A DNA stretch of 64,000 nucleotides from the NCBI RefSeq assembly GCF_042431545.1, contig NZ_JBHLYX010000003.1; one strand, given 5' to 3'. Shown in pieces: positions 34,597-44,900 of the stretch. Numbering within the stretch: the stretch's first letter is position 1; every line of letters starts with the position of its first letter. Source of the stretch: Pseudoalteromonas xiamenensis (GTDB lineage Bacteria > Pseudomonadota > Gammaproteobacteria > Enterobacterales > Alteromonadaceae). The notes below the pieces were generated by a model, which did no database searches, was not told the origin of the DNA, and was given only the letters and a program-made list of their open reading frames with translations. The position numbers and the translations under genes are program-made.

Positions 34597-35394
34597 TTAC
34601 GGTGTTACGGTCAGGTGACTGACCGTGTTCGGAGTTTCTGGCGCTTTGTCAGCAAGTTGAATGTATTTGTTTTCCACTAATTGAGAAACGGGTACTAATT
34701 TAAATCCTTGTGCACTTAGCAATGGCAACTGCGCCATTAAAAATGATTGAGTTTCAGGATAAGGGTGTGCAATTGCTACGGCAAACTGGTTCTGAGTTGC
34801 AATACGTTTTAGTTCCTGTAACTGCACTAACATTGCTTCTTCGTTGAGGTCATTATCGAGAAACACGTTGCGTGAAATGTTCATCACACCCACTAAATTG
34901 GCAACGTGTTGAGCTTGCGTTTGCACGGTCGTGCGACTATCGAGAAAAAATAAGCCTCGTTTTTTCAAAATTTCCATGGTCCAACGCATCGGCTCAGTTT
35001 CTTGAGTTAATCTTGAACCCATATGATTATTCACACCTTTTACTTGCGGTAAACTGGCAAGAGCATGGCCTAACGTACTTTGTAACTCGAGTCGTCCCAT
35101 ATCAGAAGTCAGGCCGCCAGGCCCTAATAGCTTGTCATTGGTCGATTCCATCGGAACATGGAGCAGCAATTCTTTACCTTGTTGACTCGCTTTGAAAGCA
35201 AAGCGCTGAGAATATGGCGTGTGCGGTAAAATGGAATAGGTGAGCGTGCCGGGTAGATTCAGCAAATCCATATCGCGTTGATGATAGCCTATATCATCGA
35301 TGACAATGGCAATCCTTGCTGCCTGAGCAACGGCACAAGGCAGCAAGAAAAGTGCGATACCAAGTAGGTAAGACTTTATTTTATTTGTTAGCAC
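34597..35394 (-). CDS. yibQ: Divergent polysaccharide deacetylase family protein YibQ
   Basis: Secreted member of the divergent polysaccharide deacetylase family (DUF610), 265 residues. A signal peptide (about 1-25, ending AQA) is followed by AIVIDDIGYHQRD with the DD pair of the NodB-like fold (about 32-33), VNNHMGSRL and the late AIAHPYPETQ. The start is a GTG at 35394 with no good Shine-Dalgarno sequence, so it may be coupled to the S41 peptidase gene upstream (13 bases). In E. coli the envC-yibQ pair is also adjacent. The substrate is unproven. Confidence 0.88.
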   Translation of the reverse strand: MLTNKIKSYLLGIALFLLPCAVAQAARIAIVIDDIGYHQRDMDLLNLPGTLTYSILPHTPYSQRFAFKASQQGKELLLHVPMESTNDKLLGPGGLTSDMGRLELQSTLGHALASLPQVKGVNNHMGSRLTQETEPMRWTMEILKKRGLFFLDSRTTVQTQAQHVANLVGVMNISRNVFLDNDLNEEAMLVQLQELKRIATQNQFAVAIAHPYPETQSFLMAQLPLLSAQGFKLVPVSQLVENKYIQLADKAPETPNTVSHLTVTP

Positions 35395-35407
35395 TCAATC
35401 GTTTTTA

Positions 35408-36628
35408 TTATTTTTCAGCCAGTAAATGTGAATCCAATTTTGCGAGAAGATTCGTTATCTCAGGCTTTATTTGATTATTGTTACGGTCCATTATAACGGC
35501 TTTACTCAATTGTGAAAGTACCTCTTTATTCATCTCTACATCTGGTTTGATACCAATTCCATCAATAGAGCGGCCGGATGGTGTGAAGTATTTTGCGGTG
35601 GTCAACTTGAGCGCTGTTTTTCCTTCTCCAAGGGGAATAAGCGACTGTACCGAACCTTTACCGAAAGACCTTTCGCCCATAATGAGTGCCCGATGGTTAT
35701 CTTGCAAAGCGCCAGCGAGAATCTCTGCCGCCGATGCCGAGTTTTCGTTGATCAGTACTGCGATCGGCGCACCTCGAAGTAGGTCACCTCGTTGAGCTTG
35801 GTAGATTTGATTTGCATCGAAGAAACGTCCTTTAGTCGTCACAATGAGCCCGCTGTCTAAAAACAGATCAGAGATTGCAACGGCACTGTTTAATGTTCCT
35901 CCGGGATTGTCGCGGAGATCTAAAATCAAACCACGCAGTGTACGCCTATACTTACTTTTAAGCTTCTTAATGTGGTTTGCAACATCGTGGTAAGTGTGAT
36001 TATTGAAACTCGCAATAGAGACATAGCCAATGCCGCGTGGAAGTAATTGGCTGGTTACGGTATCTAAGGAAATCTCTTCTCGTTGCAAAGCGAATTCCAT
36101 GTTGGTTTGAGAGCGAGACACAATTAGATTGATAGTCGATTTTTTCGCAGAACGCAGCATATCAGAGACGTATTTTAATGGCTTGTCAGCCACTTTCTGG
36201 CCATTTACGAAAAGCAACACATCACCTTTTTGCAGTCCAGCTCTGCTCGCGGGTGAGTTGCTCAAGGTGTTCGTGATAACCAACGTACTTTCTCGTTCTT
36301 CCACTTCTATTCCAAGTCCTGTGTACTGGCCGCTTGCGGTACTAAAAATGGCGTCTAGGTCACCTTCATCTAAATATCTTGAGTAGGGGTCTAAATGTTC
36401 AAACAACGTGGCTAAACTGTTTTGACTTAGCTCACTGATCGGTAAGTCCTCAACGTAATAGGCGTGAATGTGGAACAGAATTTCGTTACTTTCTTCTTCA
36501 CTTAACGTGACATCAGTGATTGATGCGAATACAGGATTTATCAGCGTAAGAAACACAAACAGAATAGTAAAAAAGGTATTTACTAAGGTGTGTGCTTGGC
36601 GCAGATTTGCTTGTGGTATCGTATTCAT
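35408..36628 (-). CDS. S41 family carboxy-terminal processing peptidase (CtpA-like)
   Basis: Periplasmic or membrane-anchored serine protease with a Ser-Lys dyad, 406 residues. Order: N-terminal hydrophobic segment (about 14-35), helical region, PDZ domain (about 90-170, with SRAGLQKGDVLLFVNG), then the S41 catalytic core. Catalytic Ser is in NENSASAAEILAG (about 290) and Lys in ERSFGKGSVQ (about 317). The ATG at 36628 has GAGGAG upstream. It is downstream of envC in the gpmI-envC-ctpA-yibQ group. Confidence 0.92.
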   Translation of the reverse strand: MNTIPQANLRQAHTLVNTFFTILFVFLTLINPVFASITDVTLSEEESNEILFHIHAYYVEDLPISELSQNSLATLFEHLDPYSRYLDEGDLDAIFSTASGQYTGLGIEVEERESTLVITNTLSNSPASRAGLQKGDVLLFVNGQKVADKPLKYVSDMLRSAKKSTINLIVSRSQTNMEFALQREEISLDTVTSQLLPRGIGYVSIASFNNHTYHDVANHIKKLKSKYRRTLRGLILDLRDNPGGTLNSAVAISDLFLDSGLIVTTKGRFFDANQIYQAQRGDLLRGAPIAVLINENSASAAEILAGALQDNHRALIMGERSFGKGSVQSLIPLGEGKTALKLTTAKYFTPSGRSIDGIGIKPDVEMNKEVLSQLSKAVIMDRNNNQIKPEITNLLAKLDSHLLAEK

Positions 36629-36660
36629 GAGCTGCTCCTCTTAGTGCAGCGATACGTACC

Positions 36661-37845
36661 TTACGATTTCCTGCACCATTCGATAGGATTTACAGCGCGT
36701 CCCTTATGCCGTATTTCGAAGTATAGACCAGGATTTTGCTGTCCGCCGCTTTGACCAACTTTAGCAATCGGTTCACCGCTTTGCACAAGGTCGCCCACAT
36801 CTCGCAGTAGTGTTTGTGCATGACCATAGAGGCTCATAAACCCTTCACCATGATCGACCACGATGACCCACCCATAACCATTTAGCCAATCGGCAAAAAC
36901 TACCTGTCCTTGTCGAATACTGGTGACGTTACTTCCTTCATTTGCTTGGATCAGAACACCATTCCAGTTAAGGCCTGTGTGTTTTTTCGCACCAAAACGG
37001 TTTCCGATGCGGCCTGTTACTGGCCAAGGTAATTTTCCTTTGGCGTTATTGAGGCCGACCATTTCTTGAGATTGTGCGGTTTGGGCTTTGACTGTTTGCA
37101 ATTGAGCCAGCGTGTCACGAAGTGTTTTTTCATTGTCGCGCAGGTATGCAATGGCCGTTTTTGTCGCATTTAAGGTGCTTTGCAGTGCTTTTGATTTTTC
37201 AACCTGTTCAGCTTGTGCGACTTTAAGCCCGTCTAACCTTCTTTGCTGTTCGTTAGATAAATCAGCCAGCTGAGACTGCTTTTGCAATAAACGCGTTTTG
37301 TTTTGGTCTATTTTTGCGACTACCTCTTTTAATGCATCGAGTTGCGAAGTTCGAGCATTATTTAGGTATTCGTAGTACACAATCATTCGTTCCAAAGTCG
37401 ACGCATTCTCTTGATTTAACAGCATTTTGGAATAGTCGTGAGCACCATTGATGTAGGCACTTTGCAGTTGTTTGGCGAGAATAGCTGAGAGTTGGCGGCG
37501 CTGTTTGGATAAGCGGTTTTGTTCTTCTTCCAATATTTGCTGTTGCTGGCGATTCTCCGTCATCCCTTGCTGCGTTAACTCAAGTGCGCGAACATGTTCA
37601 GCAACGCTGCGTTCGACTTGTCTGAGTTGTTTTTCCTGCCTCTTTAGCGCGCTCTTTTGCTCGGCAAAACGAGCTTCGCTGCGTTTAATTTCTTCTTGGA
37701 CCTCAACAAGATCTTGTTTTGTTCGGTCTTCATTGGCGAGTAACGAACTACACCACGAAAAAGACAATGCACAAAAAATCATACACAGCAGTGACATGAC
37801 GTAACTGCTGTGTGATTTCGGTGAGCTTAAACGAGCTGTGTTCAT
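36661..37845 (-). CDS. envC: Murein hydrolase activator EnvC
   Basis: Periplasmic activator of division amidases AmiA/AmiB, recruited by FtsEX. The product is 394 residues: signal peptide (about 14-38), a long coiled coil (about 40-265, rich in Q, E, K, R) and a C-terminal LytM/M23 domain (about 280-390). The LytM domain is degenerate: the usual HxxxD is HTGLNW and the final HxH is replaced by YFE, so it cannot bind zinc normally, as expected of an activator rather than an enzyme. The ATG overlaps the gpmI stop codon by 1 base. Confidence 0.94.
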   Translation of the reverse strand: MNTARLSSPKSHSSYVMSLLCMIFCALSFSWCSSLLANEDRTKQDLVEVQEEIKRSEARFAEQKSALKRQEKQLRQVERSVAEHVRALELTQQGMTENRQQQQILEEEQNRLSKQRRQLSAILAKQLQSAYINGAHDYSKMLLNQENASTLERMIVYYEYLNNARTSQLDALKEVVAKIDQNKTRLLQKQSQLADLSNEQQRRLDGLKVAQAEQVEKSKALQSTLNATKTAIAYLRDNEKTLRDTLAQLQTVKAQTAQSQEMVGLNNAKGKLPWPVTGRIGNRFGAKKHTGLNWNGVLIQANEGSNVTSIRQGQVVFADWLNGYGWVIVVDHGEGFMSLYGHAQTLLRDVGDLVQSGEPIAKVGQSGGQQNPGLYFEIRHKGRAVNPIEWCRKS

Positions 37846-39389
37846 TACTTCAAAGTAACGATAGGGGAACCAGTCATTTCTGGCGGTTGCTCCATGCCAA
37901 GTAGGTGTAGCATGGTTGGGGCAACATCGCTTAACGTTTTACTTGAATGTGCGACTGCATCACGGCCAACGTAAATAAAAGGAACAGGCTCGCTTGTGTG
38001 TGCGGTGTGTGATTGTCCTGTGCTTGGGTCTGCCATTTGCTCAGCATTACCATGGTCTGCGGTTATTAGTGCTTCTCCACCGACTTCTCTTAATGCCTCA
38101 ACGACGCGTCCAATGCAACGGTCTACTGCTTCACAGGCTTTTACTGCAGCATCGAATACACCCGAGTGACCAACCATATCGCCATTGGGGTAGTTGACGA
38201 CAATCACATCGAACTCTCCACCGTGGATTGCATCAACAAGCTTATCGGTTAAAAGCGTAGAGTTCATTTCTGGTTGAAGGTCGTATGTGGCGACTTTTGG
38301 TGATGGAATCAGTTCACGTTTTTCGCCATCAAACAACGCTTCACGACCACCACTAAAGAAGAACGTTACGTGAGCGTACTTTTCTGTTTCAGAAATACGT
38401 AACTGAGTTTTCTGATGTTTCGCGAGCCATTCACCAAGCACGTTGCTTAACGATTCAGTAGCAAATGCAATTGGTGCTTTAATATCAGCGGCATATTCAG
38501 TCAACATGACAAATGCACTGAGCGACGGAGTGCGAGCTTTCGCAAAGCCATCGAAGTTCGCATCGACAAATGTACGTGTCATTTGTCGAGCGCGGTCAGC
38601 TCGGAAATTCATAAAAATGACGGTGTCATTGTCGTTCATCACTGCCGCGTTTTCGCCAGCAGGAACAATAGTCGTTGCTTTAACAAACTCATCATTTTCT
38701 TCACGAGCATAGGCCGCTTCTAGAGCGCTTACACCATCTTCAAATGTGAAGTTCGCTGTACCATCCACCATTAAGTTGTAAGCGGCTTCGACGCGATCCC
38801 AGCGGTTATCTCTATCCATGGCATAGTAACGACCGATGATGGTTGCTAATCGTCCGGTGCCAAGGCGAGCAAATTCTTTCTCAATGCGTTCAATTGATGC
38901 TTTTGCACTGCGAGGTGGTGTGTCACGACCGTCTAAGAATGCATGTAGATAAACGGCTTTAGCGCCACGTTCGACGGCAAGCTGCATTGCGGCTATGATG
39001 TGGTCTTCATGGCTATGTACACCACCTGGGCTTAATAATCCCATTAAATGAACGGCTGCGCCTTTAGCAACAGCTTTATCAATATTTTCGACAAGTACTG
39101 GATTGTGTTGAAATTCACCGTCGTCGATTGACTTGGTAATACGAGTAAAATCTTGATACACGATGCGACCAGCACCCAAGTTCACGTGACCCACTTCAGA
39201 GTTACCCATTTGACCTGCAGGTAAACCAACATCAAGTCCCGAGCCCGAAATTAGTGTGTGCGGACATGTTGCCCAGAGTGAATCTAAAATTGGCGTATTT
39301 GCAGCTAAAATAGCGTTGCTTTCTGCTTCTTCTCTGTATCCCCAACCATCTAAAATCATTAACACTAAAGGCTTTTTCTTCGCGGTCAT
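37845..39389 (-). CDS. gpmI: 2,3-bisphosphoglycerate-independent phosphoglycerate mutase
   Basis: Manganese-dependent interconversion of 3- and 2-phosphoglycerate in glycolysis and gluconeogenesis. The product is 514 residues, normal for iPGM. Motifs are LMILDGWGYRE near 9-19 (metal Asp), GQMGNSEVGHVNLGAGR with the phosphoserine (about 57-73), HAFLDGRDTPP, and the C-terminal ITADHGNAEQM and HTAHTSEPVPF metal ligands. I chose the ATG at 39389 with AGGAG 6 bases upstream; another ATG 15 bases earlier lacks such a site. First gene of the gpmI-envC-ctpA-yibQ group. Confidence 0.97.
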   Translation of the reverse strand: MTAKKKPLVLMILDGWGYREEAESNAILAANTPILDSLWATCPHTLISGSGLDVGLPAGQMGNSEVGHVNLGAGRIVYQDFTRITKSIDDGEFQHNPVLVENIDKAVAKGAAVHLMGLLSPGGVHSHEDHIIAAMQLAVERGAKAVYLHAFLDGRDTPPRSAKASIERIEKEFARLGTGRLATIIGRYYAMDRDNRWDRVEAAYNLMVDGTANFTFEDGVSALEAAYAREENDEFVKATTIVPAGENAAVMNDNDTVIFMNFRADRARQMTRTFVDANFDGFAKARTPSLSAFVMLTEYAADIKAPIAFATESLSNVLGEWLAKHQKTQLRISETEKYAHVTFFFSGGREALFDGEKRELIPSPKVATYDLQPEMNSTLLTDKLVDAIHGGEFDVIVVNYPNGDMVGHSGVFDAAVKACEAVDRCIGRVVEALREVGGEALITADHGNAEQMADPSTGQSHTAHTSEPVPFIYVGRDAVAHSSKTLSDVAPTMLHLLGMEQPPEMTGSPIVTLK

Positions 39390-39617
39390 TTGGACTCCTG
39401 ACATGTGGCACGAACTTCCCCTGTAGCATATCGTGTTTTGTGCATCTTTTCAGCCTTTGTCGCGTGATTTCTCTTCAAGTACTCTAAAATATCAGAAGAA
39501 CGATTCGCTAACGCCAAAAAGCTGTTTTACCTCGAGAGTCTGTGTATACTTGCGCGCATAAGACGAAATTTCATTGGGCATAACGCCCAGAAACCTTCAC
39601 AGAAAGAGTATAAAAGC

Positions 39618-40043
39618 ATGGATCAATATATTGCATTCGTTGGTAACCACCCCGTTTTAAGTATTTTGTGGATAGTGATAGCGGCAATGCTGGTGGGCAG
39701 TTGGTTTAAAAGTCAGTTTTCAAAAATTAGACAAATCAACCCGCAACAACTTACTTTGCTTGTGAATCGTCAAGAAGGGCAAGTGATTGATATCCGCGCG
39801 CAGAAAGAGTTCAGTGCAGGTCACATTGCAGGCGCTATCCACTTAAACGCAGAAAAAGCGAAACAAGGGGAACTTTCTAGCCTTGAAAATTTCAAAAGCA
39901 AACCCATTATACTTGTGTGTAATGCTGGTATCACGGCTTCAGCTGTTGCTGAGAAATGTTTGAAATCAGGATTTGAGCAAGTTTATGTGTTGTCAGGTGG
40001 CATGGGTACTTGGCAAGGCGCGGGTTTACCGACCAGCAAATAA
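39618..40043 (+). CDS. yibN: Membrane-anchored rhodanese-like protein YibN
   Basis: 141-residue protein with one N-terminal membrane helix (about 12-30) and a rhodanese domain (about 38-138). The probable active-site cysteine is in ILVCNAGITASAVAEK (near residue 98). It precedes grxC-secB-gpsA, as in E. coli. Sulfurtransferase activity is inferred from the family; the natural acceptor is unknown. Confidence 0.92.
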   Translation: MDQYIAFVGNHPVLSILWIVIAAMLVGSWFKSQFSKIRQINPQQLTLLVNRQEGQVIDIRAQKEFSAGHIAGAIHLNAEKAKQGELSSLENFKSKPIILVCNAGITASAVAEKCLKSGFEQVYVLSGGMGTWQGAGLPTSK

Positions 40044-40059
40044 TAGAAGAAGTGAACTT

Positions 40060-40317
40060 ATGAGTAACGTTGTCATTTATACCAAAGACTACTGTCCGTA
40101 CTGCCATCGCGCTAAAGCTTTGCTTGATAGCAAAGGGGTACAGTATACTGAATTTGACATTGGCCAACAGCCGCAATTAAGAGATGAAATGATTGCAAAA
40201 GCGAATGGCCGTACAACGGTGCCACAGATTTTTATCAATGAGTCGCATATCGGCGGTTGTGATGACATGATGGCATTGGAAGCTCAGGGCAAACTTAATT
40301 CATTGCTTAGCGCTTAA
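40060..40317 (+). CDS. grxC: Glutaredoxin 3
   Basis: Small thiol-disulfide oxidoreductase using glutathione. The product is 85 residues with the dithiol active site CPYC at about residues 12-15 (YTKDYCPYCHRAK), the TVPQIFI cis-proline loop and GGCDDMM. The ATG at 40060 lies 16 bases after yibN; the longer frame into yibN is not coding. Part of the yibN-grxC-secB-gpsA set. Confidence 0.95.
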   Translation: MSNVVIYTKDYCPYCHRAKALLDSKGVQYTEFDIGQQPQLRDEMIAKANGRTTVPQIFINESHIGGCDDMMALEAQGKLNSLLSA

Positions 40318-40336
40318 ACGAATATAAATTTAATTA

Positions 40337-40356
40337 AGACCTTTCGAAAAAGGTCT
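40337..40356 (+). promoter_or_regulatory. Hairpin between grxC and secB
   Basis: AGACCTTT and AAAGGTCT form a perfect 8-base stem with a CGAA loop, 24 bases before the secB start. There is no T-run, so it is probably an mRNA processing or stability element. Confidence 0.4.
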
Positions 40357-40379
40357 GGATAACAAGATTAGGAATAGTA

Positions 40380-40874
40380 ATGTCTGAACAAAACCAAAAC
40401 GAAGCAGCAATGCAAGACGGCGCACAATTTGCAATTCAGCGTATTTATGTGAAAGATGTTTCATTTGAAACACCAAATTCGCCAGAAATCTTCCAACTTG
40501 AGTGGACACCTGAAGTTAAGTTAGACATGGACACCCGTTCAAACAAGCTGGGCGACAACGTTTATGAAGTGGTTTTGGCATTAACGGTAACTGCAACGCT
40601 TGGCGACAAGACTGCGTTTTTATGTGAAATCCAGCAAGCTGGTATTTTCAGCATTGCAGATTTAGACGAGCTACAAATGGCGCACATGTTAGGTGCTTTC
40701 TGCCCGAACATTCTATTCCCATACGCTCGCGAAGCGGTTGCAAGTTTAGTTAACCGTGGTACTTTCCCACAACTTAACCTAGCTCCAGTTAACTTTGACG
40801 CGCTATTTGCACAATACATGCAACAACGCGCGGCTCAACAAGGTGCTGAAGAGCAAGCAGAAGCTAACGCTTAA
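40380..40874 (+). CDS. secB: Protein-export chaperone SecB
   Basis: Tetrameric cytosolic chaperone that keeps preproteins unfolded and hands them to SecA. The product is 164 residues with the family motifs FAIQRIYVKDVSFETPNSP (about 17-35), VTATLGDKTAFLCEIQQAGIF and the highly conserved LGAFCPNILFPYAREAV (about 107-123). The ATG follows AGGAATAGTA. It is followed after 12 bases by gpsA. Confidence 0.97.
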   Translation: MSEQNQNEAAMQDGAQFAIQRIYVKDVSFETPNSPEIFQLEWTPEVKLDMDTRSNKLGDNVYEVVLALTVTATLGDKTAFLCEIQQAGIFSIADLDELQMAHMLGAFCPNILFPYAREAVASLVNRGTFPQLNLAPVNFDALFAQYMQQRAAQQGAEEQAEANA

Positions 40875-40886
40875 TTAAGTGACATT

Positions 40887-41894
40887 ATGAGTACAGCATC
40901 ATCAGCTGTTACGGTTTTAGGGGCGGGGTCATATGGCACCGCCCTTGCTATTTGTTTTGCCCGTAACGGTCACAAAGTTACGCTGTGGGGTCGCAACTCT
41001 ACAGACGTTGAAAACATCGCTAATACCCGAGAGAACGCGCGGTATCTGCCTGGATTAAAACTGCCTGAATCACTTGAGCTTGAAGCTGATTTAGAAATGG
41101 CGGTTAAAGCCAGCCAACTCATATTGGTTGTTGTGCCAAGTCATGCGTTTGCAGAAACCCTGAAGCAAATAAAGCCTTATCTGCTTGATGGCGCACGAGT
41201 TGCCTGGGCGACAAAAGGGTTAGAACCCGATACTGGTCGCTTGTTGCAAGAAGTCGCGCTGGAAGTACTGGGAGAGCAAGTTCCACTTGCTGTATTGTCA
41301 GGTCCTACGTTTGCAAAAGAAATGGCAGCAGGTTTACCCACTGCGATTTCAGTTTCGTCGACATGCTCAGATTTTCGCAGTCAACTGGCGAAATTGCTAC
41401 ATTGTGGACGCTCGTTTCGGGTCTATAGCAATGACGATTTTATCGGTATCCAACTTGGTGGTGCGGTTAAAAACGTGATTGCTATTGGGGCGGGGATGTC
41501 CGATGGTTTTGGTTTTGGAGCGAACGCAAGAACAGCGCTAATCACTCGAGGTTTAGCTGAATTGTGTCGCCTAGGCTGCGCGCTTGGTGCACGGTCAGAA
41601 ACCTTTATGGGTATGGCGGGGCTGGGTGACCTCATTTTGACTTGTACGGATAACCAATCACGTAACCGTCGTTTTGGTCTTGCGCTTGGGCAAGGCAAAA
41701 AGGTGAATGAAGCGATGTCGAGTATTGGTCAAGTGGTTGAAGGCTATCGAAATACCAAAGAAGTGTACCTTTTAGCTAAGCGCACAGGGATTGAGATGCC
41801 GATCACCGAGCAAATTTATCAAGTACTTTATCAGCAAAAAGACGTTAAAGAAGCGGCAATGGCTCTGCTGGGACGCGAGCAAAAAGCCGAGTAA
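40887..41894 (+). CDS. gpsA: Glycerol-3-phosphate dehydrogenase (NAD(P)+)
   Basis: Reduces dihydroxyacetone phosphate to sn-glycerol 3-phosphate for phospholipid synthesis. The product is 335 residues: Rossmann GAGSYGTALA (about 12-21), VLSGPTFAKEMAAGLPTA, the catalytic-lysine region GGAVKNVIAIGAGMSDG (about 191-207) and MAGLGDLILTCT. Last gene of the yibN-grxC-secB-gpsA run; it is convergent with the GGDEF/EAL gene, and a hairpin without T-run (about 41908-41940) spans the gap and the other gene's stop. Confidence 0.97.
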   Translation: MSTASSAVTVLGAGSYGTALAICFARNGHKVTLWGRNSTDVENIANTRENARYLPGLKLPESLELEADLEMAVKASQLILVVVPSHAFAETLKQIKPYLLDGARVAWATKGLEPDTGRLLQEVALEVLGEQVPLAVLSGPTFAKEMAAGLPTAISVSSTCSDFRSQLAKLLHCGRSFRVYSNDDFIGIQLGGAVKNVIAIGAGMSDGFGFGANARTALITRGLAELCRLGCALGARSETFMGMAGLGDLILTCTDNQSRNRRFGLALGQGKKVNEAMSSIGQVVEGYRNTKEVYLLAKRTGIEMPITEQIYQVLYQQKDVKEAAMALLGREQKAE

Positions 41895-41916
41895 TGGATG
41901 AACTAAGTAGATTAGG

Positions 41917-44900
41917 CTAAGTGTTGCTTAGCTTAATCTGCTGTTGTACTTTAATATCTTCCAAAAGACGAAGTGCTGCATCTGACATCAGTGGTTTTGA
42001 AAAATAGTAACCTTGCAATATGTTACAACCCATAATGCTTAAAAGATAAGCCTGTTCTTCTGTTTCGACACCTTCCGCGACCACTTCCATATTTAAGTAT
42101 TTTGCTAATCTAATGATCGTCGACGTGATATTTCTATCTTGTTCCCCATTGACGATATCTAAGATAAAGGATCTATCGATTTTGAGTACATCGATAGGGA
42201 AATTCTTCAGTTGACCCAGTGAAGAGTGTCCAGTGCCAAAATCATCCAGTGCGATAGTAAAGCCCAGTGATTTGAGCGTTCTCATTTGCCTCAATGCAAG
42301 TTCAGGGTTATCCATCATCGCACTTTCAGTAATTTCTAACTCAATGTTCTGGGCTGGCACTGCATACTCTTTGAGTAACTGAGAGAGCGTGTCAACTAAA
42401 CTTGGGTTTTGAAAATGAAGGGCTGAAATATTAATTGCCACTCGTCCAAAAACCAGTTCTTGCCTTATCCATTGTTGAACGGTAGCAAACACCTGTACAA
42501 GTAGGGTGTCGGTGAGTTTGATAATCGTACCGTTGCTTTCCGCGAGTGGAATAAACTCATTCGGTGGTACGCTACTGCCATCGGTTTGCGGCCAGCGAGC
42601 CAAAGCCTCAAAGCCACTTAACTCATTGCCATTGCCACTATATTTTGGTTGGTACACGAGAATAAACTCGTTATTTTCTATACCTTTGAGCAATGCACTT
42701 TCTTGGGTAAGCACTTTAGGGTCAAGGCTATGTAATGTGCTATCAAAGAACTGGAAGCGATTCTGACCTTGTGATTTTGCATGACTTAAAGCACTGTCTG
42801 CCGCTCGCAATAAGTGCTCAGTATCGTGGCCGTTATCAGGGTACACGGCAAGTCCGCAAGACGCAGAAATAGTCGTCTCGACGTCATTGTGAATGAACGG
42901 TCGTGTAAAGGACTTGAGAATGGTATCTGCGAGTTTTTTGGCAAAGAAAATGGTCATACCTGAGTACAGGTATGGAGGCACTAGTATGGCGAACTCATCA
43001 CTACTAAAACGCGCAATCGTATAGCCCTTATCTAGACATGTTTGCAGTCGGGTCGCGATGTCTTTAAGTAGAAAATCTCCCGCCTGATGTCCAAGTAAAT
43101 CATTAATTTTTCTAAAATTGTCAATGTCGACTAAAATCACCAGTAAGGATGGGAAAGTGTCGTTGCAACTTGAGATTGCTTGGGTGCACGATTCCATGAA
43201 GAGATTTCTATTGGGTAAACCTGTAATTGCATCTCGAGTGGATAGAGTTAAAAGTGCTTCTTCATTATCTTTTCTTGATGTGATGTCTGAAAATACCCCT
43301 AAGTAATAGAATTGTGCTTTCTCTCGTTTTTTTAGCGCGAGCTTTGTCACGGCTAAATCCAGCGCCATTTTCTGTCCGTTTGCGCCAAGCATCCACAACT
43401 CACCACTCCAATGACCGGTGCTCTGTACTTCTCTTGCTATGTAGCTTTCTAATTGCCTGTTCCTACCGGTTTTAGTTTTAATTTTCGGGCGTTTCCCAAT
43501 TACATTGTCAGGTTTAAACCCTGTGACTTGGCAGTAAGCATCATTAACTTCAACGATCTTAAATTGTTCATCAGCAAGCCAAATAGCATCTTTCGAATGG
43601 CTCATGAGTGCTTGAGCAAATTCTTTGTGCCGTTTGAGTTGCTGTCTGGACCATAACCAAGCGATGGCCATTACCCCGCCAATCAGCATCATGATAACTA
43701 AGCTGGGCCAAGGTAAACTTGATGCTAAACTCGATTTAAGATGCAAATAGAGTGGCGCTGTAGAGCTACCATCATTGCCCATAATTTTAATGGTAGAGTA
43801 TGCATGAGCGGGGAAATGGATTTGGTTTTCAGGGCTGCTAACTGGCTTCCATGGGCCGTTATCAAAACTCACTTGATATTGGCAGGTATCACAGCCACTG
43901 AGCCAAATCGTTACGGTGTCAGCCAATGTGGGTGTAACAATGTTGTCGGTTGGACGCCAAATATGAGTTTCTCCGGTCAAATCGTTGCTTAGAGCTGTGT
44001 TGGTTTGAGAAAAACGAACATGGCTTACGAACCACTCGCGTGTTGTGGATGGGGCATAGCTGCCGAGTAAGAATAGGTGGCTCTCTCTGAGCATTAGCAC
44101 TTTGTCGCGATAGGATGCCATCGCAAAATGTTCGAACGGTGGTTCTAATTCATCAACTTGATACGCATCAGGAGCAAAGCTCTGAGAGCCAATGGGTAAA
44201 TGTAAATGCGCAATGTGAATGTCCCCAACAAGCCATACCCCTTGCCGTGAAGCTTTAATTGTTCGGACTCCAAAGTCGGTGACTTTTCGAGACCTTTCTA
44301 CGTTGAATTGATCGCTAAGATCAACGCTCCAAACTCCTGTTTTTGTGCCTACGAGTAATTTGTCCGTCGAATAGGCATAGACTGACGTCACAAGTGCTAT
44401 TTCAGGAGGCAAAGCAATGGGCGAAATAACGTTAGTTACTTCATTGAGTTTAAGAAGTTGGCCATTCGAAACAAAGGCTGACAAGTTTTGCGTTAGAGTG
44501 GTAACGTCTTGCACTATGGTGTTAGGTAACTCAACTAAAATTTCTTGCTGTTGGAAATTGTAAAGCCAAGCACCTTTTTCGCTTACGAGCCAAATAGTGT
44601 CTCCACCACTGTAAAAAAGATGAGTAATATCGGTTTTATCTGAAAATAAGGTAAAGCTGCCTTGCTGCGCTGAAAACCAATAAACCCCAGAGTTGCTAGC
44701 AACGGCCCAGCGGTCAGAACGCAGATACACAAAGTCAAAGACGGAGCGTGTTTTTTTAAATTCTTGGAAATCCTCAAGCCCTTTGTTAAGCACGCGATTT
44801 TGTGGCTCATTGGAAATGGTTGGATCATCACTTGCTTTGAACGAATAGGGGGTGAGTGTCGGTATAATCCATTGTCCAGTGCGATTCTGCGCCCAAAGAT